NCBI GenBank assembly: GCA_023525975.1
Contig: CM042034.1
Span: forward strand, 26,872,779 to 26,936,778
Length of the DNA stretch: 64,000 nt
Direction: 5' to 3'
DNA from: Smallanthus sonchifolius
Taxonomy: Eukaryota > Streptophyta > Magnoliopsida > Asterales > Asteraceae
The translations under genes were made by a program, and so were the position numbers. Of the stretch, positions 34,111 through 46,781 are shown one piece after another. The stretch's first letter is position 1. Every line of letters starts with the position of its first letter. The notes beneath the pieces are model-generated. The model made no database searches. It saw nothing but the letters and a program-made list of their open reading frames with translations, and was not told the DNA's origin.

Positions 34111-34639
34111 GGAATATTGGATTTTTAATAATCCTACGTTTTACCAATTAGCTAATAATAATCTCAACTGAGAATATTCTTACCACCAGTCCCTACTTTC
34201 AAACTATTTTCTTACATTGGACCCCCCGTTAAAAAAACGTAACGCCGTTAGATTTTATATGACGTGGACATCTGCAAACCGCCAAAAGTCAAGCCAAGTT
34301 AGCAATGGTCTCGTGATGGGTTTTAAAATAGGCTCTGGTGGTGTTTAGCTGGTCTCTTTTTCCCAGAAAGTCCAAACAGAGACAACGGTAGTGTTTAATG
34401 AGACTGGTTAAACACCACCATAGCCAATTTCAAAATCCACCACGAGACACTACTAGCTTGGCTCGACTTTCCGACGGTTTGCAGATGTCTACGTCATATA
34501 AAATTTAACGGCGTTAAGTTTTTTAACGGATGATCCAATTTAAGAAAATAGTTTGAAAGTAGGGACTTGTGATAAGAATATTCTCAGTTGAGATATTAAC
34601 CAAATGATAAAAGGTGGAATTATTAAAATACAGTAATCC
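34111..34639. mobile_element. Mutator-like MITE nested in the PIF element
   Basis: A perfect 9-bp duplication TTTAAAATA (34102-34110 and 34640-34648). Inverted ends GGAATATTGGATTTTTAATA and complement GGATTACTGTATTTTAATAA. The arms of about 200 bp share CAACTGAGAATATTCTTA and TAGTTTGAAAGTAGGGA-type words. Confidence 0.88.
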
Positions 34640-34880
34640 TTTAAAATAATATAATATAATTAAAAATAAAAATAAAAGTTCAAATATATGTAATTTGAAT
34701 TAAATTATTAAAAATATACATGAAATAAAACTAAAAATTAAAAATTACACAACCTAAAAATAAAAATATAAAATCACACAACCTAAAACATAATTAATTA
34801 AAACATAACTTAAAATATAAGCATAAACATAACCAATCATTAAACGTTGAATCAAACGATATATTATTGAGCTCGTCTTC

Positions 34881-35162
34881 TCATTTGTCATTGTTCCACC
34901 AACGATTTAGTGTATCTTCATCTACAGCGTCATCGACTGCCCACAGATCACCTGGCACATACTCTTCGTCCCACGGGGCAAACTCCTTGTCCCACGGGGC
35001 AAACTCCTCTTCTAGCGGAGGGATTGGATCTTCAACAGTTGATGGGTTTGGGTTAACCGATACATTAGGAGGGTTTAGTAGTGCGTTAACCGGAGGGTTT
35101 ACCGGTACATCTACTGGAGGTGGTTTCAAAACTGAAAAAATGTTGTCATGTCGATTTGCCAT
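34881..35162 (-). CDS. short ORF of the PIF-like element
   Basis: A 93-codon frame starting MANRHDNIFSVLKPPP. It is Pro- and Val-rich, then acidic with a duplicated EEFAPWDKEFAPWD segment, and ends RWWNNDK. It is possibly the N-terminus of the Myb-like second ORF of PIF elements, cut short here. The assignment is uncertain. Confidence 0.4.
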   Translation of the reverse strand: MANRHDNIFSVLKPPPVDVPVNPPVNALLNPPNVSVNPNPSTVEDPIPPLEEEFAPWDKEFAPWDEEYVPGDLWAVDDAVDEDTLNRWWNNDK

Positions 35163-35607
35163 TTAGAGTTTATAAGAAATTTAAAAATGGTGAATGAGAT
35201 GAGCACATTGTGATATTTATAGAGTATATATACGTGTTTGAAACGATCCGTTAGAAAGTAGCTGCTAGAAATTTATAAATAATATTTTAAATAAATCTCA
35301 AAAAATCAAATTATACAATATAAATAAAAACAAAATTTATAAATAGTATTATTATAGAATATAATTAAAAACATTTTTAATCTAAATAAAATTATTTAAA
35401 AAAGATTTATGTCTTTTGAAATTATTTAAAAAAAAACATTTTATTTTAGTGGGGAGCCCACCTTCTTCGTCTGCATACGTCCGGAAAGCCGGATTCCCTT
35501 CAACCCGACGCCGACCGAACAACACATCCATCGTCCCGTCTGATCCACCTATGTGTCTGCCTCCGTCCGGTTCATGCGATGAAGATGCTCTAAAAGAACA
35601 TATATGA

Positions 35608-36165
35608 CTTTTTTTTTTTTTGGATAAAAGGCAAAGCCCGAAAAATATTATAGAAGAATAAAATAATTACACCCAATACGGGGCATCCCCCCTACCAAAG
35701 ATAAACTGGGATTTTGAACATGCTCTGAGTCCCCAAAAATACCTCACCCGCGTTATGCTATCAACACCCCCACTTAAACAAAAAGGGGTGAAATTACAAC
35801 CTAACAATGACGCGGGGCAGTCCCTATTACTACCAACATACAAACTATTGTAAATAACCATATACAAAACCACCTTATGACTCATAACATAACTAAAACC
35901 AAAACAATCGGACATCCCCACATGGTATCAACCTCCAAAAACTGGAAGCAGACCCACAAAACCATAATGACGGGGAATGGCCCATAATCACCATCTCCCA
36001 AGCCTGCCACTCAAAACCAATTCCGAACACCCCCTGGGCTTTCTGCTCCACACCAGCAATCTTGAGAAGGGCCCAACACCACCCGCTAAGATGCATGACT
36101 AAGCCCACACAAGTCTTTATCATGGGCTAACCAACAAGGCCCAGGTTCAAATTAGGTGACTTGAC
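35608..36165 (-). mobile_element. LINE 3' end (fragment)
   Basis: On the minus strand the block ends TTTTTCGGGCTTTGCC followed by TTTTATCC and a poly-A run (T run at 35608-35621). This is a common plant LINE 3' end. Upstream is GC-richer sequence with a short ORF (35893-36123). No RT motif and no clear target duplication. Confidence 0.55.
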
Positions 36166-36169
36166 ATCA

Positions 36170-37685
36170 AAGATATGTTATTAGTATGTTTGACCAAACG
36201 GTTAAAGATCAACATAAAATGTAAATCAATGGACCAACATACACTTGCACTTTTCACGTCAATAGTTCAATGTCTAACATAAGTGTCGGAATAAAAATGC
36301 AAGACTCGTCTAACTGTTTTCTTTTCTTAAATATTCATGCATCTTTATGCTTAAGTGCTATATGTAATGTATTATTTAAACTATAGTTAAGTTGTTAAAT
36401 TTCCATAATGTTTACTATAAATTAATTATAAAAAATGTGACTGGTTATTTATTGTTAGATGTCAATTCTACTATATGATTTTCAGATAAGAATTTCATTA
36501 ATAAATCAATTAGTATTTGGGCCACTAACAGGCCCTTTTTTAGGGTCGCCTATTTATGGGCTCTCACAAACGCAAAAACCGGATTGTTGGCTAAAAATTG
36601 TTTCGTTTTGAGTCAATTTTGGTCAAGATCGGCTTTTGTTGGAACCGGTTAGTAGTGGGAGGAACCTAACTCTATAGGAACCGGTCCGAGTAGGTCAAAA
36701 CTCGGTCGAGTTGAAACCGTTTCGGGAACCAGTTTGGGTTTATTCCGGTTCGAAAACCACTTTAGGTTTAATTCTTTTTAAATTACAAAAAAAAAAATTC
36801 CAATACCTAATTATATTTTAAATTAATGTGTAGATTTAATAATCTTATATTTTTGTAATTTAATCGTATAAATTATAAAGTAAATATATATTTAAATATC
36901 ATAAAATATATTAAAAAAAACACAAAATAAAGTTTATTTTTCATTTTGAAAATTACAAAAAAATATATAAATTGTAATACATTGCAAAAAAAAACAAAGA
37001 AACTGCAATACATTTTATTTTTTGGTGTTTAATCAACGTCAACGTTGTTATTTGGTGTTTATTCGTCACATTTACTATCGTGTAGTTTTTTATCGTAAGT
37101 GAGTTCTTCATCGGTAAGTGAGACCGTTAGACATTCACATAAATGAAAATGTTACCAAATAGTTTGGTTCCTCGTTGTAGGTAAAACCACAAAAACGGTA
37201 AAGTTGTTTGACGAAGATCCAGCACCAATATAAGATTGTTCATTTTCGGGAGTCATTTTTTAGCGCTTTTTGAGATTTAAAAGAATTGAGACCGTTTTTT
37301 AGGGTTGTGATTAAACCAACACACTCAATACATATTTATACGAACAGATGAGGTGCAAAAGGGTTTTAAAAAGGGAAAAATGATCATAAACGGTAAGACG
37401 GTCAAAAAAGTTCCAACAGCCTAAACCAGTTCATGTCCTAGAAACTCCAAACCGAACCCAAACCAGCCGGTTGGATCAATTCCAACATGTTCTTGCCAAA
37501 CCGATTTCAATATTGGTTCTGGTTCCGTGTTACAAACCTGTTCCTGTTTCCGAACGGCTTTTTCTCTCACTTCTAAACTGACTCTTTTACATTCCTGATT
37601 GAGAATGTTTTACATAAATAAAATTTAAAATTAAAAATTTTGCGTATCCCCCTCGTTTGTCAAAGGAAAATTCTCCTTTGATTTC
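36170..37685. other. degenerate AACCGG-rich repeat, possibly hAT-related
   Basis: Both flanks (36570-36780 and 37430-37560) carry many AACCGG, GGAACCGG and CCGGTT words in opposite orientation around an AT-rich middle. This resembles the AACCGGACCGG MITE at 38435. Ends and duplication are not defined. Confidence 0.35.
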
Positions 37686-37689
37686 AAAT

Positions 37690-38025
37690 ATTCCGTTTCT
37701 CAAATAGTTTATTGAAAAAATAAGCTATCATTAGATTCAGATTTTATTTTAAAAATAAACTACTCATAATAGTTTTTAACTAACTTGTCTGAACTATTAA
37801 AATTCAGAAAAAAAAAAACATGTCCGTAATCCTAGCATAAATGTTTATTTAAAAATGCTAAAGCATAAATGTTTATTTAAAAATGCTAAACACATTTTTA
37901 AATAAACATTTATGCTAGGATTATATATAGGTGTGATATATCGGGACAGTTTATTTGTGAATTTTAATAATTCGGACAAGTTAATTAAAGGCTATTATGA
38001 TATTTTATAAATTTAAAAAAAAGTA
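37690..38025. repeat. foldback element with 31-bp perfect arms
   Basis: 37827-37857 and 37893-37923 are perfect inverted repeats (left arm starts TAATCCTAGCATAAATG). A second direct copy of the arm's inner half sits in the loop (37862-37886). Outer, less perfect arms (TTGTC(T/C)GAA(C/T)TATTAAAATTCA) extend the fold to about 37690-38025. Confidence 0.75.
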
Positions 38026-38218
38026 AATGCAATTTATCTTGAAAGTATACTTTGTAATCCTAAACTATAAATAATTAAAGAATCATGCTATGCATAAATT
38101 ATTACTTTAACCACAATCACCTTAAAGTGATCGATGATAAGTGCTTCAAGTACAATAATTTATACATATCACGCATTCCTTCCTCCCTACTATAAATGTT
38201 TCATTTCCCTCATGTGAA

Positions 38219-38232
38219 CCCCCCCCCCCCCC
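38219..38232. repeat. poly-C run
   Basis: Fourteen consecutive C bases, unusual in this AT-rich context. It is followed by duplicated GGGTAGATGATGATGG words at 38310-38355. Confidence 0.9.
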
Positions 38233-38434
38233 TCTATTTCTCTTTCCAAATTTTAGATTATGATTTTCTCTTTTCTAAGTTGATTTTTAATTTTTTACAT
38301 GGTGGTATGTGGGTAGATGATGATGGTAGTGGGTGGGTAGATGATGATGGTACTAATATATATAATAGCATAGTTTTAAATCAACTAATATAACTCTTTA
38401 CATAAATAATAGATTTAGGAATCACTATTATAAC

Positions 38435-38951
38435 CAATGTTTTCAGAACCGGACCGGACAACGAACCGGACGTCTTAGAGGTTCACCGGTCGGACCGGAT
38501 TCAAGAACCGGATGACGCAATAAATAATATAAATATTCATAAAAATATATAAAAAATATAAAAATTCCAAATACTACATATACAACCATTTAAACAATTT
38601 TGAGTCAAGGTCGAAGGTTGTAGGTCTGTAGGATTTTAATTCTTTTGAATCTTCAATTTTAATTTTGATTAGGGTTTTGGAGGACCTGTGGCAGCGTATA
38701 AGTTAAAAGGAAAGAGACAAATTGAGTTAAAATTGTAAATAGAAGTAAGTAGGAGGACTATGGGATAAAAAAGATTTTTTTTTAAATTAAACTACCTGGT
38801 TCGACCACCGTTTCGCAGTTCGCGGTTCGACCGCTGAATCGCTTGAACCGCCCGGTTCAACCAGCAAACGGTCTCAGAGCATGTAACCGGACCGGTGGAG
38901 GTCACGGTTCCCGGTCCGACCGGCCGGTCCGGTCCGGTTTTAAAAACATTG
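38435..38951. mobile_element. hAT MITE, AACCGGACCGG family
   Basis: An 8-bp duplication ATTATAAC (38427-38434 and 38952-38959). Inverted ends CAATGTTTTCAGAACCGGAC and CAATGTTTTTAAAACCGGAC. The subterminal regions are CCGG-rich and the middle is AT-rich and noncoding. Confidence 0.88.
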
Positions 38952-39041
38952 ATTATAACTAATCAAATGCTTTAGGAACCATAAGTATATGTTAAAAGAT
39001 AGGCATTGATTTTAGGGACTATTTTATAAAATGTTTGAAAA

Positions 39042-39075
39042 CTAGTATTAAGACCAGCGCGTTGCGGCGACGGCG
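39042..39075 (-). mobile_element. Helitron-like 3' terminus (copy in unit 1)
   Basis: The minus strand reads GTCGCCGCAACGCGC and then CTAG|T (39042-39045). It is a GC-rich short stem in the position expected for a Helitron end. It is repeated at 40250-40283. No 5' end found. Confidence 0.5.
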
Positions 39076-39556
39076 GCATGGAACCATAAAAAAATTTACG
39101 TCGAAATGTTAATAAAAAGTATATTGATTCCGCACGCGCTACAACTTTTCTCGCACATTGGAACGTAAATGGGACTCAGTTATCGCATGTTGCAGCGTAA
39201 ACGGGACTCAGTTTTGAATAAAATTCATGTTATATCGACATTGAAAATTTTATGAAAGAAATTATTTTAAAATAAATACAACGGGGTGTAAATTCTGGAA
39301 TTTACGTTGATAAATTCAAAACTTTAAACAAAAAACGATTCCATTTAATAAGTTAACATTGAAATTGTAAATAGAAGTAAGTAGAAGGACTATAGGATAA
39401 AAAAGATAAAGAAATAGTAAAAAAAAAATTAAATAAACTACCCGGTTCGACCACCGGTTCGCGGTTCGGGGTTCAACCGCTGAATCGCTTGAACCGCCCG
39501 GTTCAACCAGCAAACGGTCTCAGAGCATGTAACCGGACCGGTGGAGGTCACGGTTC

Positions 39557-40110
39557 TAGGGATGGCAAAATAACCCGAGCCCGACGGGTATACCCGAAAC
39601 CCGACGAGTTCGGGGCGGGTATACCCGAAACCCGACGGGTACGGGGCCGGGTATGGGATTAATTTTTAAAAATTTCGCGGGTATGGGACGGGTATGGGAT
39701 TAGGTGATGCCCGACCCGATTACCCGAAATCACATACCCGTTTACCCGAACCATATACCCGAATCATATACCCGAAAATTTATAATTTATAATTTTATTT
39801 TCTCTTAACTAATGGCTATTAATACTTCATTTTAGTAAGTTTATTAAGTGAAAAATTATTTTTTCTTTTGAAATATGTATTTATAAATATAAAAAATAGA
39901 GTCATAGAAAAGTACACGACACATACCCGACGGTTATTGGCCAATACCCGTGAGTATGCCCGATACCCGATACTAACGGGTATGCCCGTTACCCGCGAGT
40001 ATACCCGATACCCGACGGGTAATGGGCCGGGTATGGGACACAATTTTACAACCGGGTATGGGTTTGGGATTACCGATACCCGGCCCGAACCCGACCCATT
40101 GCCATCCCTA
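39557..40110. mobile_element. hAT MITE rich in TACCCG words
   Basis: TIRs TAGGGATGGCAA and TTGCCATCCCTA, with 8-bp duplication CACGGTTC (39549-39556 and 40111-40118). The uninterrupted site is kept in the other tandem unit near 38902. Both arms are packed with ATACCCGAAACCCGACGGGT-like words. Confidence 0.95.
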
Positions 40111-40249
40111 CACGGTTCCCAGTCCGACCGGCCGGTCCGGTCCGGTTTTAAAAACATTGATTATAACTAATCAAATGCTTTAGGAACCATAAGTATATGT
40201 TAAAAGATAGGCATTGATTTTAGGGACTATTTTATAAAATGTTTGGAAA

Positions 40250-40283
40250 CTAGTATTAAGACCCGCGCGTTGCGGCGACGGCG
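40250..40283 (-). mobile_element. Helitron-like 3' terminus (copy in unit 2)
   Basis: Same structure as 39042-39075, with CTAG at 40250-40253 and a better stem (CCGC...GCGG). Downstream sequence to about 40900 could be its interior, without a recognised 5' start. Confidence 0.5.
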
Positions 40284-40574
40284 GCATGGAACCATAAAAA
40301 AATTTTACGTCGAAATGTTAATAAAAAGTATATTGATTCCGCACGCGCTACAACTTTTCTCGCACATTGGAACGTAAATAGGACTCGGTTATCGCATGTT
40401 GCAGCGTAAACGAGACTCAGTTTTGAATAAAATTCATGTTATATCGACATTGAAAATTTTATGAAAGAAATTATATTAAAATAAATACAACGGGGTGTAA
40501 ATTCTGGAATTTACGTTGATAAGTTCAAAACTTTAAACAAAAAACTATTCCATTTAATAAGTTAACATTGAAAC

Positions 40575-41095
40575 ATCGAAAAAAAATCGTTAACGCTAAA
40601 AACCAAGCCCGAAACAAAATTTTAACGCTGATAAATTTTATATAAAAAACCGAACCTGTTAAAAAACTACATGATAACGAAAAATTTGTTAAATAAGTTG
40701 GTAACAAAGAAAATAAAATAATTTATAAAAACAAATAAAATAATTATTAAAAACAATTATGAAAGCATTGAGATTTGAACCTGGGTTAGCAATCAAAAGG
40801 TTGTGTATGCTTGAAGGCTTGAACAACCAAACCAAGTAAAATTTGTATTAATATTGTCTCTTATTTAATCTATAACTAAATCTGAAGCGTGTGTGGCATA
40901 AGATTATTGATCACCGACCATGGTTTTTAAGGTTTAGTAATTTACTACTATTACAATTACCAAACATGAAAGACAATATGCATAAAGTACAACTAACTAA
41001 TGCTTAGGGTGTTAATAGCGGCTACATATATTTATATGTTAAAGAAATTATAACACAAAGAGAGGCAGTTCTCTCGGGGTAAGCATAGTTTGTCC
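40575..41095. other. no recognised feature
   Basis: AT-rich sequence. It may belong to the Helitron-like element ending at 40250. Confidence 0.4.
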
Positions 41096-41102
41096 TTATT
41101 CA

Positions 41103-41281
41103 GAGGGTGTTTAGGGGCGAGATGGGAAACTACTTATTGACTTATTAGCTTTTCAAAAAGCCAATAAGTTTATAAGTCATTCCAAAAGCCACGATTTCTT
41201 GGCTTTTGAGAATGACTTATTGGTTTTTTTAAAAATTAATAAGTCAATAAACGTTTTCCCACCACACTCCCAAACACTCTC
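41103..41281. mobile_element. small foldback MITE
   Basis: Ends GAGGGTGTTTAGG and complement GAGAGTGTTTGGG. The arms share TTATTGACTTATTA and GCTTTT-type words in inverted order. The flanking TCA/TCA could be a 3-bp duplication. Confidence 0.6.
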
Positions 41282-41591
41282 TCACAAGACAAGGGTTCAA
41301 TACCAAGGGCTCTTATTTTTTTGGTCATAAATGCTAAAGCACTCTTTCTTTTGGTTATAAATGCTAAGGCCACTGGGAGTGGTAGCGGGTTCAACAGCGG
41401 GTTGGTGGCAGGTTCGCGGGTACACAGCTGCAACCCAAGCGGGTTCGGCGGGTAATGGGTGGCGGGTTAGGTTAGCGGGTATAAGTAGTCGCTGAAATGG
41501 TGGGTTGAAGCCGTTGAAATGTTAAAAATAAAGTCGTTGAACGGCTATATAACCGTTTAAAAAAAACTATTTAATTTACCCCTATAAATAC

Positions 41592-42528
41592 TGAAACATC
41601 TACTTATTTCTTATTTTATCAGAGTTTTATATTGCCGAAAACGGTCCCAGTTTAACAAAACCTTGCCATAATGGCTAAGTTAACTTTTCATTGTAATATT
41701 GTTTTTACATAAGATAATATGATTACATCATATTACATAAGGATTCTTTCATTCCGACCGTTCCGTCCTTAGGAAGCTTTATTCCACGTGTCTCTTTCCT
41801 GTAGTGTTTGAAAAACGTTTTTGAATTAGCTTACGCTAAGTAATTACACTGTATCGTTCATTTTATTATAAACCCTTTAGGTTCTTATTATTGTTCAAGT
41901 TTCCTAGGCTCTCGGCGCCCCCGTAACCATCTCCGGACGTACCTCCGGTCATGCCATTCGTATATTTTATGGGTGTGTTAACCCCCTCGCAACTATCTTA
42001 GATTGTACTTCTTGTCCGAGTATTGGCAAGGTTCTTATACTCGTCAGTATAGACTCATTGCATTTGTCACGAAGACTCATTCATTCCTCAGCCTTGTAGG
42101 CTTGGAATCTTTTACTCTTTCAGCCTTGTAGGCCTAGAGTTTCCTTTTATTTATTATTGAGATCCACCTTATAGGCCGGGTATCTCATTTCATTTAGGAC
42201 CTTGAATATATTCTACTCACAGCCTCCCAAATGTATCAAGCATTTGTTTTCATTTCATGTATATGCTTAATTTATTTTCCCAACCAGTCCTCGCCTTAAA
42301 ACTTCATAACGGTTTCTGCACGATGTATTAAAAGGGTTTATATATAGGAAGTACCAGTGGCGTATCCACCACCCCTTTAACACTTCGTGAGTACTTCGTT
42401 ATTCCATTTTAGGGTTTAGACTCGTTCCATCATACTCATTCATGTTTGCATTCATCATGCATTTCACGTATTCATATTCATCACGTATTCACATTCATTA
42501 TGCATGGTATACTTTCATCTTATATTCA
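41592..42528 (-). mobile_element. left part of an LTR complex inserted in the PIF element
   Basis: The complex 41592-50762 has TG...CA ends (TGAAACATC and GGGGTGTTACA) and a perfect duplication AATAC (41587-41591 and 50763-50767). This left part is noncoding LTR-like sequence with repeated CAGCCTTGTAGGC words (42090-42135) and the GTACCAG...CCACCACCCC motif near 42340. It is followed by the solo LTR at 42529. Confidence 0.65.
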
Positions 42529-45086
42529 TGTGACAACCGCGAATTTTCAGGTCTACACCGCGTTCGACGAGTTCATATAATAATAATAATAATAATAGTA
42601 TTATTATGTTGAAATATACTTTCAAACTAAAGGAACTCGTTAGTGAACGAAAGATAATAGCAAGATTTATTTGGGTGTTATAATGTCAAAAAAAAAAATT
42701 GATCAAGTTCGGGTTTATATGCGTTAACACCCGAGTTGAGCGGTTTCGAAAAATTTTAATTTAAATCCGAAAGGATATATATTTATGACACACAAGGACT
42801 CGAGGAAAAATATTAAATTATAATAAGTTATTTTTGGGTAAAATAACGTCTCTTTTTTTATCGGGTTCGTTTAAGCGAGAAACCGGCACGCGATCGGAGA
42901 CCACGAGGGATACAAATACCCCACTACACTTTTTTTTCTCATTTGCTCATATCATTGAAAGCAATTAGAGAGAGAGAGAGGGCTGGAGCTGGTGGTGGTC
43001 CGGCGGTGGTCCAGTGGCGGCCGACGGCGGTCCGCGGTGGTCCGGTGCGGTGGGCGGTGGCGTCCGAAGCCCGTTTTTCCCCTAGAACCATTTCTCGATG
43101 CTACGAACCCAATGGTAAGCTCAGATTTGTCTAAATCCTTGTTTAAATTCGTTAAAAAGAGTTTTTAAATTCTGTCCAGAAAGTTTTATGCATGCGCAGT
43201 CTTAAAGATCGGACGATCCCCGGAAATCCGACCGTTAGAAATGCATGAATTTTGGATATGATCTTGACAACACATAGACGCAAAACCTTACTGGAGGAAT
43301 TTTTTATTAGAGTTCTATAGGTATGTTTTTCATACCCTCGAATGTGACTGATCGGATTTTCGAATTTGAAAAACTGGGTCTCAAAGAATCGTCGATCCCT
43401 GGAGATCCGACCGTTGGATCGTGACGAATTTTGGACAGTAGTTTCTTAGCACAAATATGAATGTTTTCACTATAGGAAATTCCGATCAGATGTTGGGAAC
43501 TATATTTTTGAATACGAACAGATTGTAACAGTTTATAGGACCGAAACAGGAAATTGATCGGGTTGCATGGCCATCCAAAAGGCATTGCATGTCAATTTTG
43601 ATCATATGGAAATGCTCGGGAGATAAAAAAGATCCTAATGGTGTTTTTGGTTCGTATTGCATGTGAAATACGGGATGTTACGCGCACGCGAACCATTTAT
43701 ACGGAAGGTATAAACTTTGTCCGTTAAGATTTAATTATATGTTAGAATAGTTTTATGAGTTATTGGTTGAGAATTGAACCCGAAAATATTTAGTATTGAG
43801 ATACTTGATATTTTGAGTGGTTATTAGGTTATAAACCCAACTCCGATTCACGTGGAACTAATATATTTATTTTTATACAACAATTATTTCTTTATGGATT
43901 TTTATCAATTTTTGATTTAGCTTTCAAATTTATTTTTAAAAAGTAGTATTTATATAAAAAGTTAGATCTGAAAATTTTGGTAACTAAAATATTTATATAT
44001 TATTTATTAAAATTTCTACAAGTTTAATACATGAAAATTGAGAAAAATACCTCTGAGTATTGGAAAAATCTGGAATTTGGTCAGTAATTAGTATATGATA
44101 AAACATGACTCCTGTCCAAAATTCATAAAAGTTGGAGTTGTCTAAGTAGGTGTTTGCTATTTTTTCGTGTCTACATGGTTAGTAGGACTCAGTTAGGACA
44201 CCTGTTTTTGCGGTTCTTGCGGATTTAGCCGTACCTTGGTAGCACTGAGTTGCTAGCCACACTTTACTTGCATTTGGCTGCTGGCCTTTGATAGAATTTG
44301 GATGTTAACCGTACTTTTTGGTTTTTGTTGACTATGTCACACTTATCACCGACGTTGTTCAGGTGAGTTTCGCGGCCCCACTTTTCAATTTTTACTGTTT
44401 TACGGGGGAAAAGTTGTTTCACTCTACACGTTGTTACTTGGGATTAGGATTACCTGGGTTTACTTATGGATGTATTAATTTCCCACTTTAACGCAATCAA
44501 TTAACTTGGATAGTCGGTGGGAATTATGAATAGTACTATTTGGGTTGACACCCCCGTCCAGGGTTGGTCGCGCCAACCAGACTTGTAGGGTCATTTGGGC
44601 GCATAATTAGCCATAGTAGGTGTTCACATTCGACACATGGATACAGGGGCAACAACTAGTCTGACGGTTTTGATTGTGGCTCAGGGTATTTATATCTTAA
44701 CACGTGTACTTGATCATCTGCGGATGGTTACTATTACATTTTGAAATTTATTTACTTACTTTTTATAGAGTCGCAAAACCTGCGTCCTCACCAACTATTT
44801 TTATAGTTGACCCGTTTTCGAAACATGATTTTCAGGTAAACAGTTATGGGGATAACGAGCTTTAAACGGCTTGCTTTTGGGAAGAGTTATTATTATGTAC
44901 TTTTGGTTGTAGTTGGCATTTTAGACCCTTTGTATTGATTCAAGATTTTCATGTATTCGTACATTCGTTAGAAGCATGTAGTATGGTTCAATGTAATGCA
45001 CAACTTTCCTTTTAGTTTCTCTTGTACTTGTGTTCAATGCGATATACCGGTTACATCCCGTACTTCCGCCTTGGTGGGGTGAGACA
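42529..45086 (+). mobile_element. solo LTR (Tekay-like)
   Basis: Starts TGTGACAACCGCG and ends GGGGTGAGACA. Flanks ATTCA and ATTCG agree at 4 of 5 bases. It contains an ATA trinucleotide run (42560-42590), a TATA-like TACAAATACCCC before a GA run (42970-42982) and a GC-rich block (42985-43080). No paired LTR or internal region. ORFs in it look incidental. Confidence 0.7.
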
Positions 45087-45143
45087 ATTCGTATTCGTCA
45101 TATATTGTAAAGTGGGGTGATTTTCCTTCCAGAGCAGTACCTC
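45087..45143. other. short remnant between solo LTR and Athila-like LTR
   Basis: 57 bp that probably belongs to the older LTR complex. Confidence 0.4.
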
Positions 45144-46450
45144 TGATGACGTCCAGACGGTCTATAAAAATAACTACTAAACCTAACCTAGACTCCTAAG
45201 TAATAAATGGAAAACCTATGAACTAAACCGCACTGACAAGCAAGTGTACCTATCGAGTGTAGCACGGCTTAACGGTAAACCGGAATATCGAACCCTATAG
45301 ACACTATGATAACTCTATTAGACTCTGACTCGGACTAAAGATTGATTTGTTTTGGGGTTGACTACACTACTGAATTAATTAAAGAATGCAGAAAACTAAG
45401 GTCGGCTCAAACTATCAAGACAAAAGCTAAGGTAAAATCAAGAGATGGGAAGAATACCACCTAGGTCGGAATCCTACTCGCAAAGCACAACTTCTACCGG
45501 TTCTAGAAAACAATGATGGATTTGGGTTTCTAATGAAACAACGTTAGACAACCTAGTGGAAATCCCTAATCACTCTCAGGGTGTCACCAACTAAGGAACC
45601 TACAGATGTAATAACTCACCAGATTGTTGGATCACCTCTCGGGTATTTCCAACTATGATAAAGTACCATAATGGACAGATTACCTCTCAGTCTCACCGTC
45701 CACGATACAATCGAAGATTGCACGGGGTATTCTCAGGATAACAACTATGATTTGACCTAGCAACAATCACTAGACACCTAATACTAACGCCCTCTCAGAC
45801 TGTTAACACTCGGATTCCTAATGGCGAAGACTAGACAACTACTTCTCACCTCTCGGGTATTGAACTAGGACACACATTCAACTCTAATCAGCAATCAACT
45901 AACGTTCTTATGGATCACTACGTCTAGTAAATCACTCAGGTCATCAACAGCAAGCAAACAATCTAAACATGCATCCATTTATGAAAGACATTCAACAACC
46001 TAACATGAAGAACATTAATCAACTCAAAACCAGAATTAAGCATGCACTAACATCATAATAATTATACCAAGATCTTTTACAAAATCATAAAATCATCATT
46101 CGAATCCAAAGACCGATAAAAATCAATACTTTACGAAGCATTCATCATAAGACCCTGGCAGTATCAGAGATTTAGCCAACACACATGCTTAGAACATTCA
46201 AAACAGAAGTAATAGACATAGTAATGGTTTCAATCAGACAAATCAAGAACAAACGAAAGAGAATTGAAACTCGGAGAAGCTATCTAACCACCACGGATTC
46301 AAAAGCTCCAAACTTTGACTCTAATCAGCTTCCAAACCCTCATAATCGCCCTCAACTCTGCTCTGGACGGCAATAATTCTGAACTCTCCTACTTATTGCA
46401 TTCAAATTCTATATAATTCGAATTTAGGGTTTTTCACGGATTTGGAGTCG

Positions 46451-46577
46451 CCTCGCGTACCGCAAGAAACATTGGCCAGTCCCTCGCATACCGCGAGGGA
46501 CAATTTAGTCGGGCCTGTTTTTTATTTCCCTCGCGTACCGCGAGAGGTGAGCTTCTGATATTCGCGTACCGTGAAGG
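46451..46577. repeat. palindrome cluster in the Athila-like LTR
   Basis: Four related words: CCTCGCGTACCGCAAG (46451), CCCTCGCATACCGCGAGGG (46481), CCCTCGCGTACCGCGAGAG (46528) and TTCGCGTACCGTGAAGG (46561). Each is a near-palindrome around a TAC centre. Three more lie in the internal region (48485, 48533, 48567). Confidence 0.85.
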
Positions 46578-46781
46578 ACCCTTTTTCAACATTTTTTTAC
46601 TTTTGTTCTTCGTGCTTCATTCTCGTGCTAGGTTTCTTTCGGTTTTCACTTGTATTCATCATAAGCACCTGATAACATAACAAAGACTCAAAACGAAACA
46701 AAAACGACTCAAAACAAATACAAAACTAACTAAAACGACACGAAAACCTAGGAATAAAGATGTGTGCTTTGCACTACATCA

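Larger units (their letters stand above)
33887..35590. mobile_element. PIF/Harbinger-like element, non-autonomous
   Basis: Ends GAGCACCTTCAATGG and (complement) GAGCATCTTCA, with target duplication TAA (33884-33886 and 35591-35593), the PIF/Harbinger pattern. It contains one MITE and a small minus-strand ORF with a TATA-containing upstream region (TATAAATATCAC). No transposase. Confidence 0.7.
38729..40572. repeat. local tandem duplication with one interrupted copy
   Basis: Unit 1 (about 38729-39361) and unit 2 (about 39362-40572) share the right half of the hAT MITE, its downstream flank and a Helitron-like end. Unit 2 carries an extra hAT MITE of 554 bp. The join is at GTTAACATTG|AAATTGTAAATAG. 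Confidence 0.85.
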
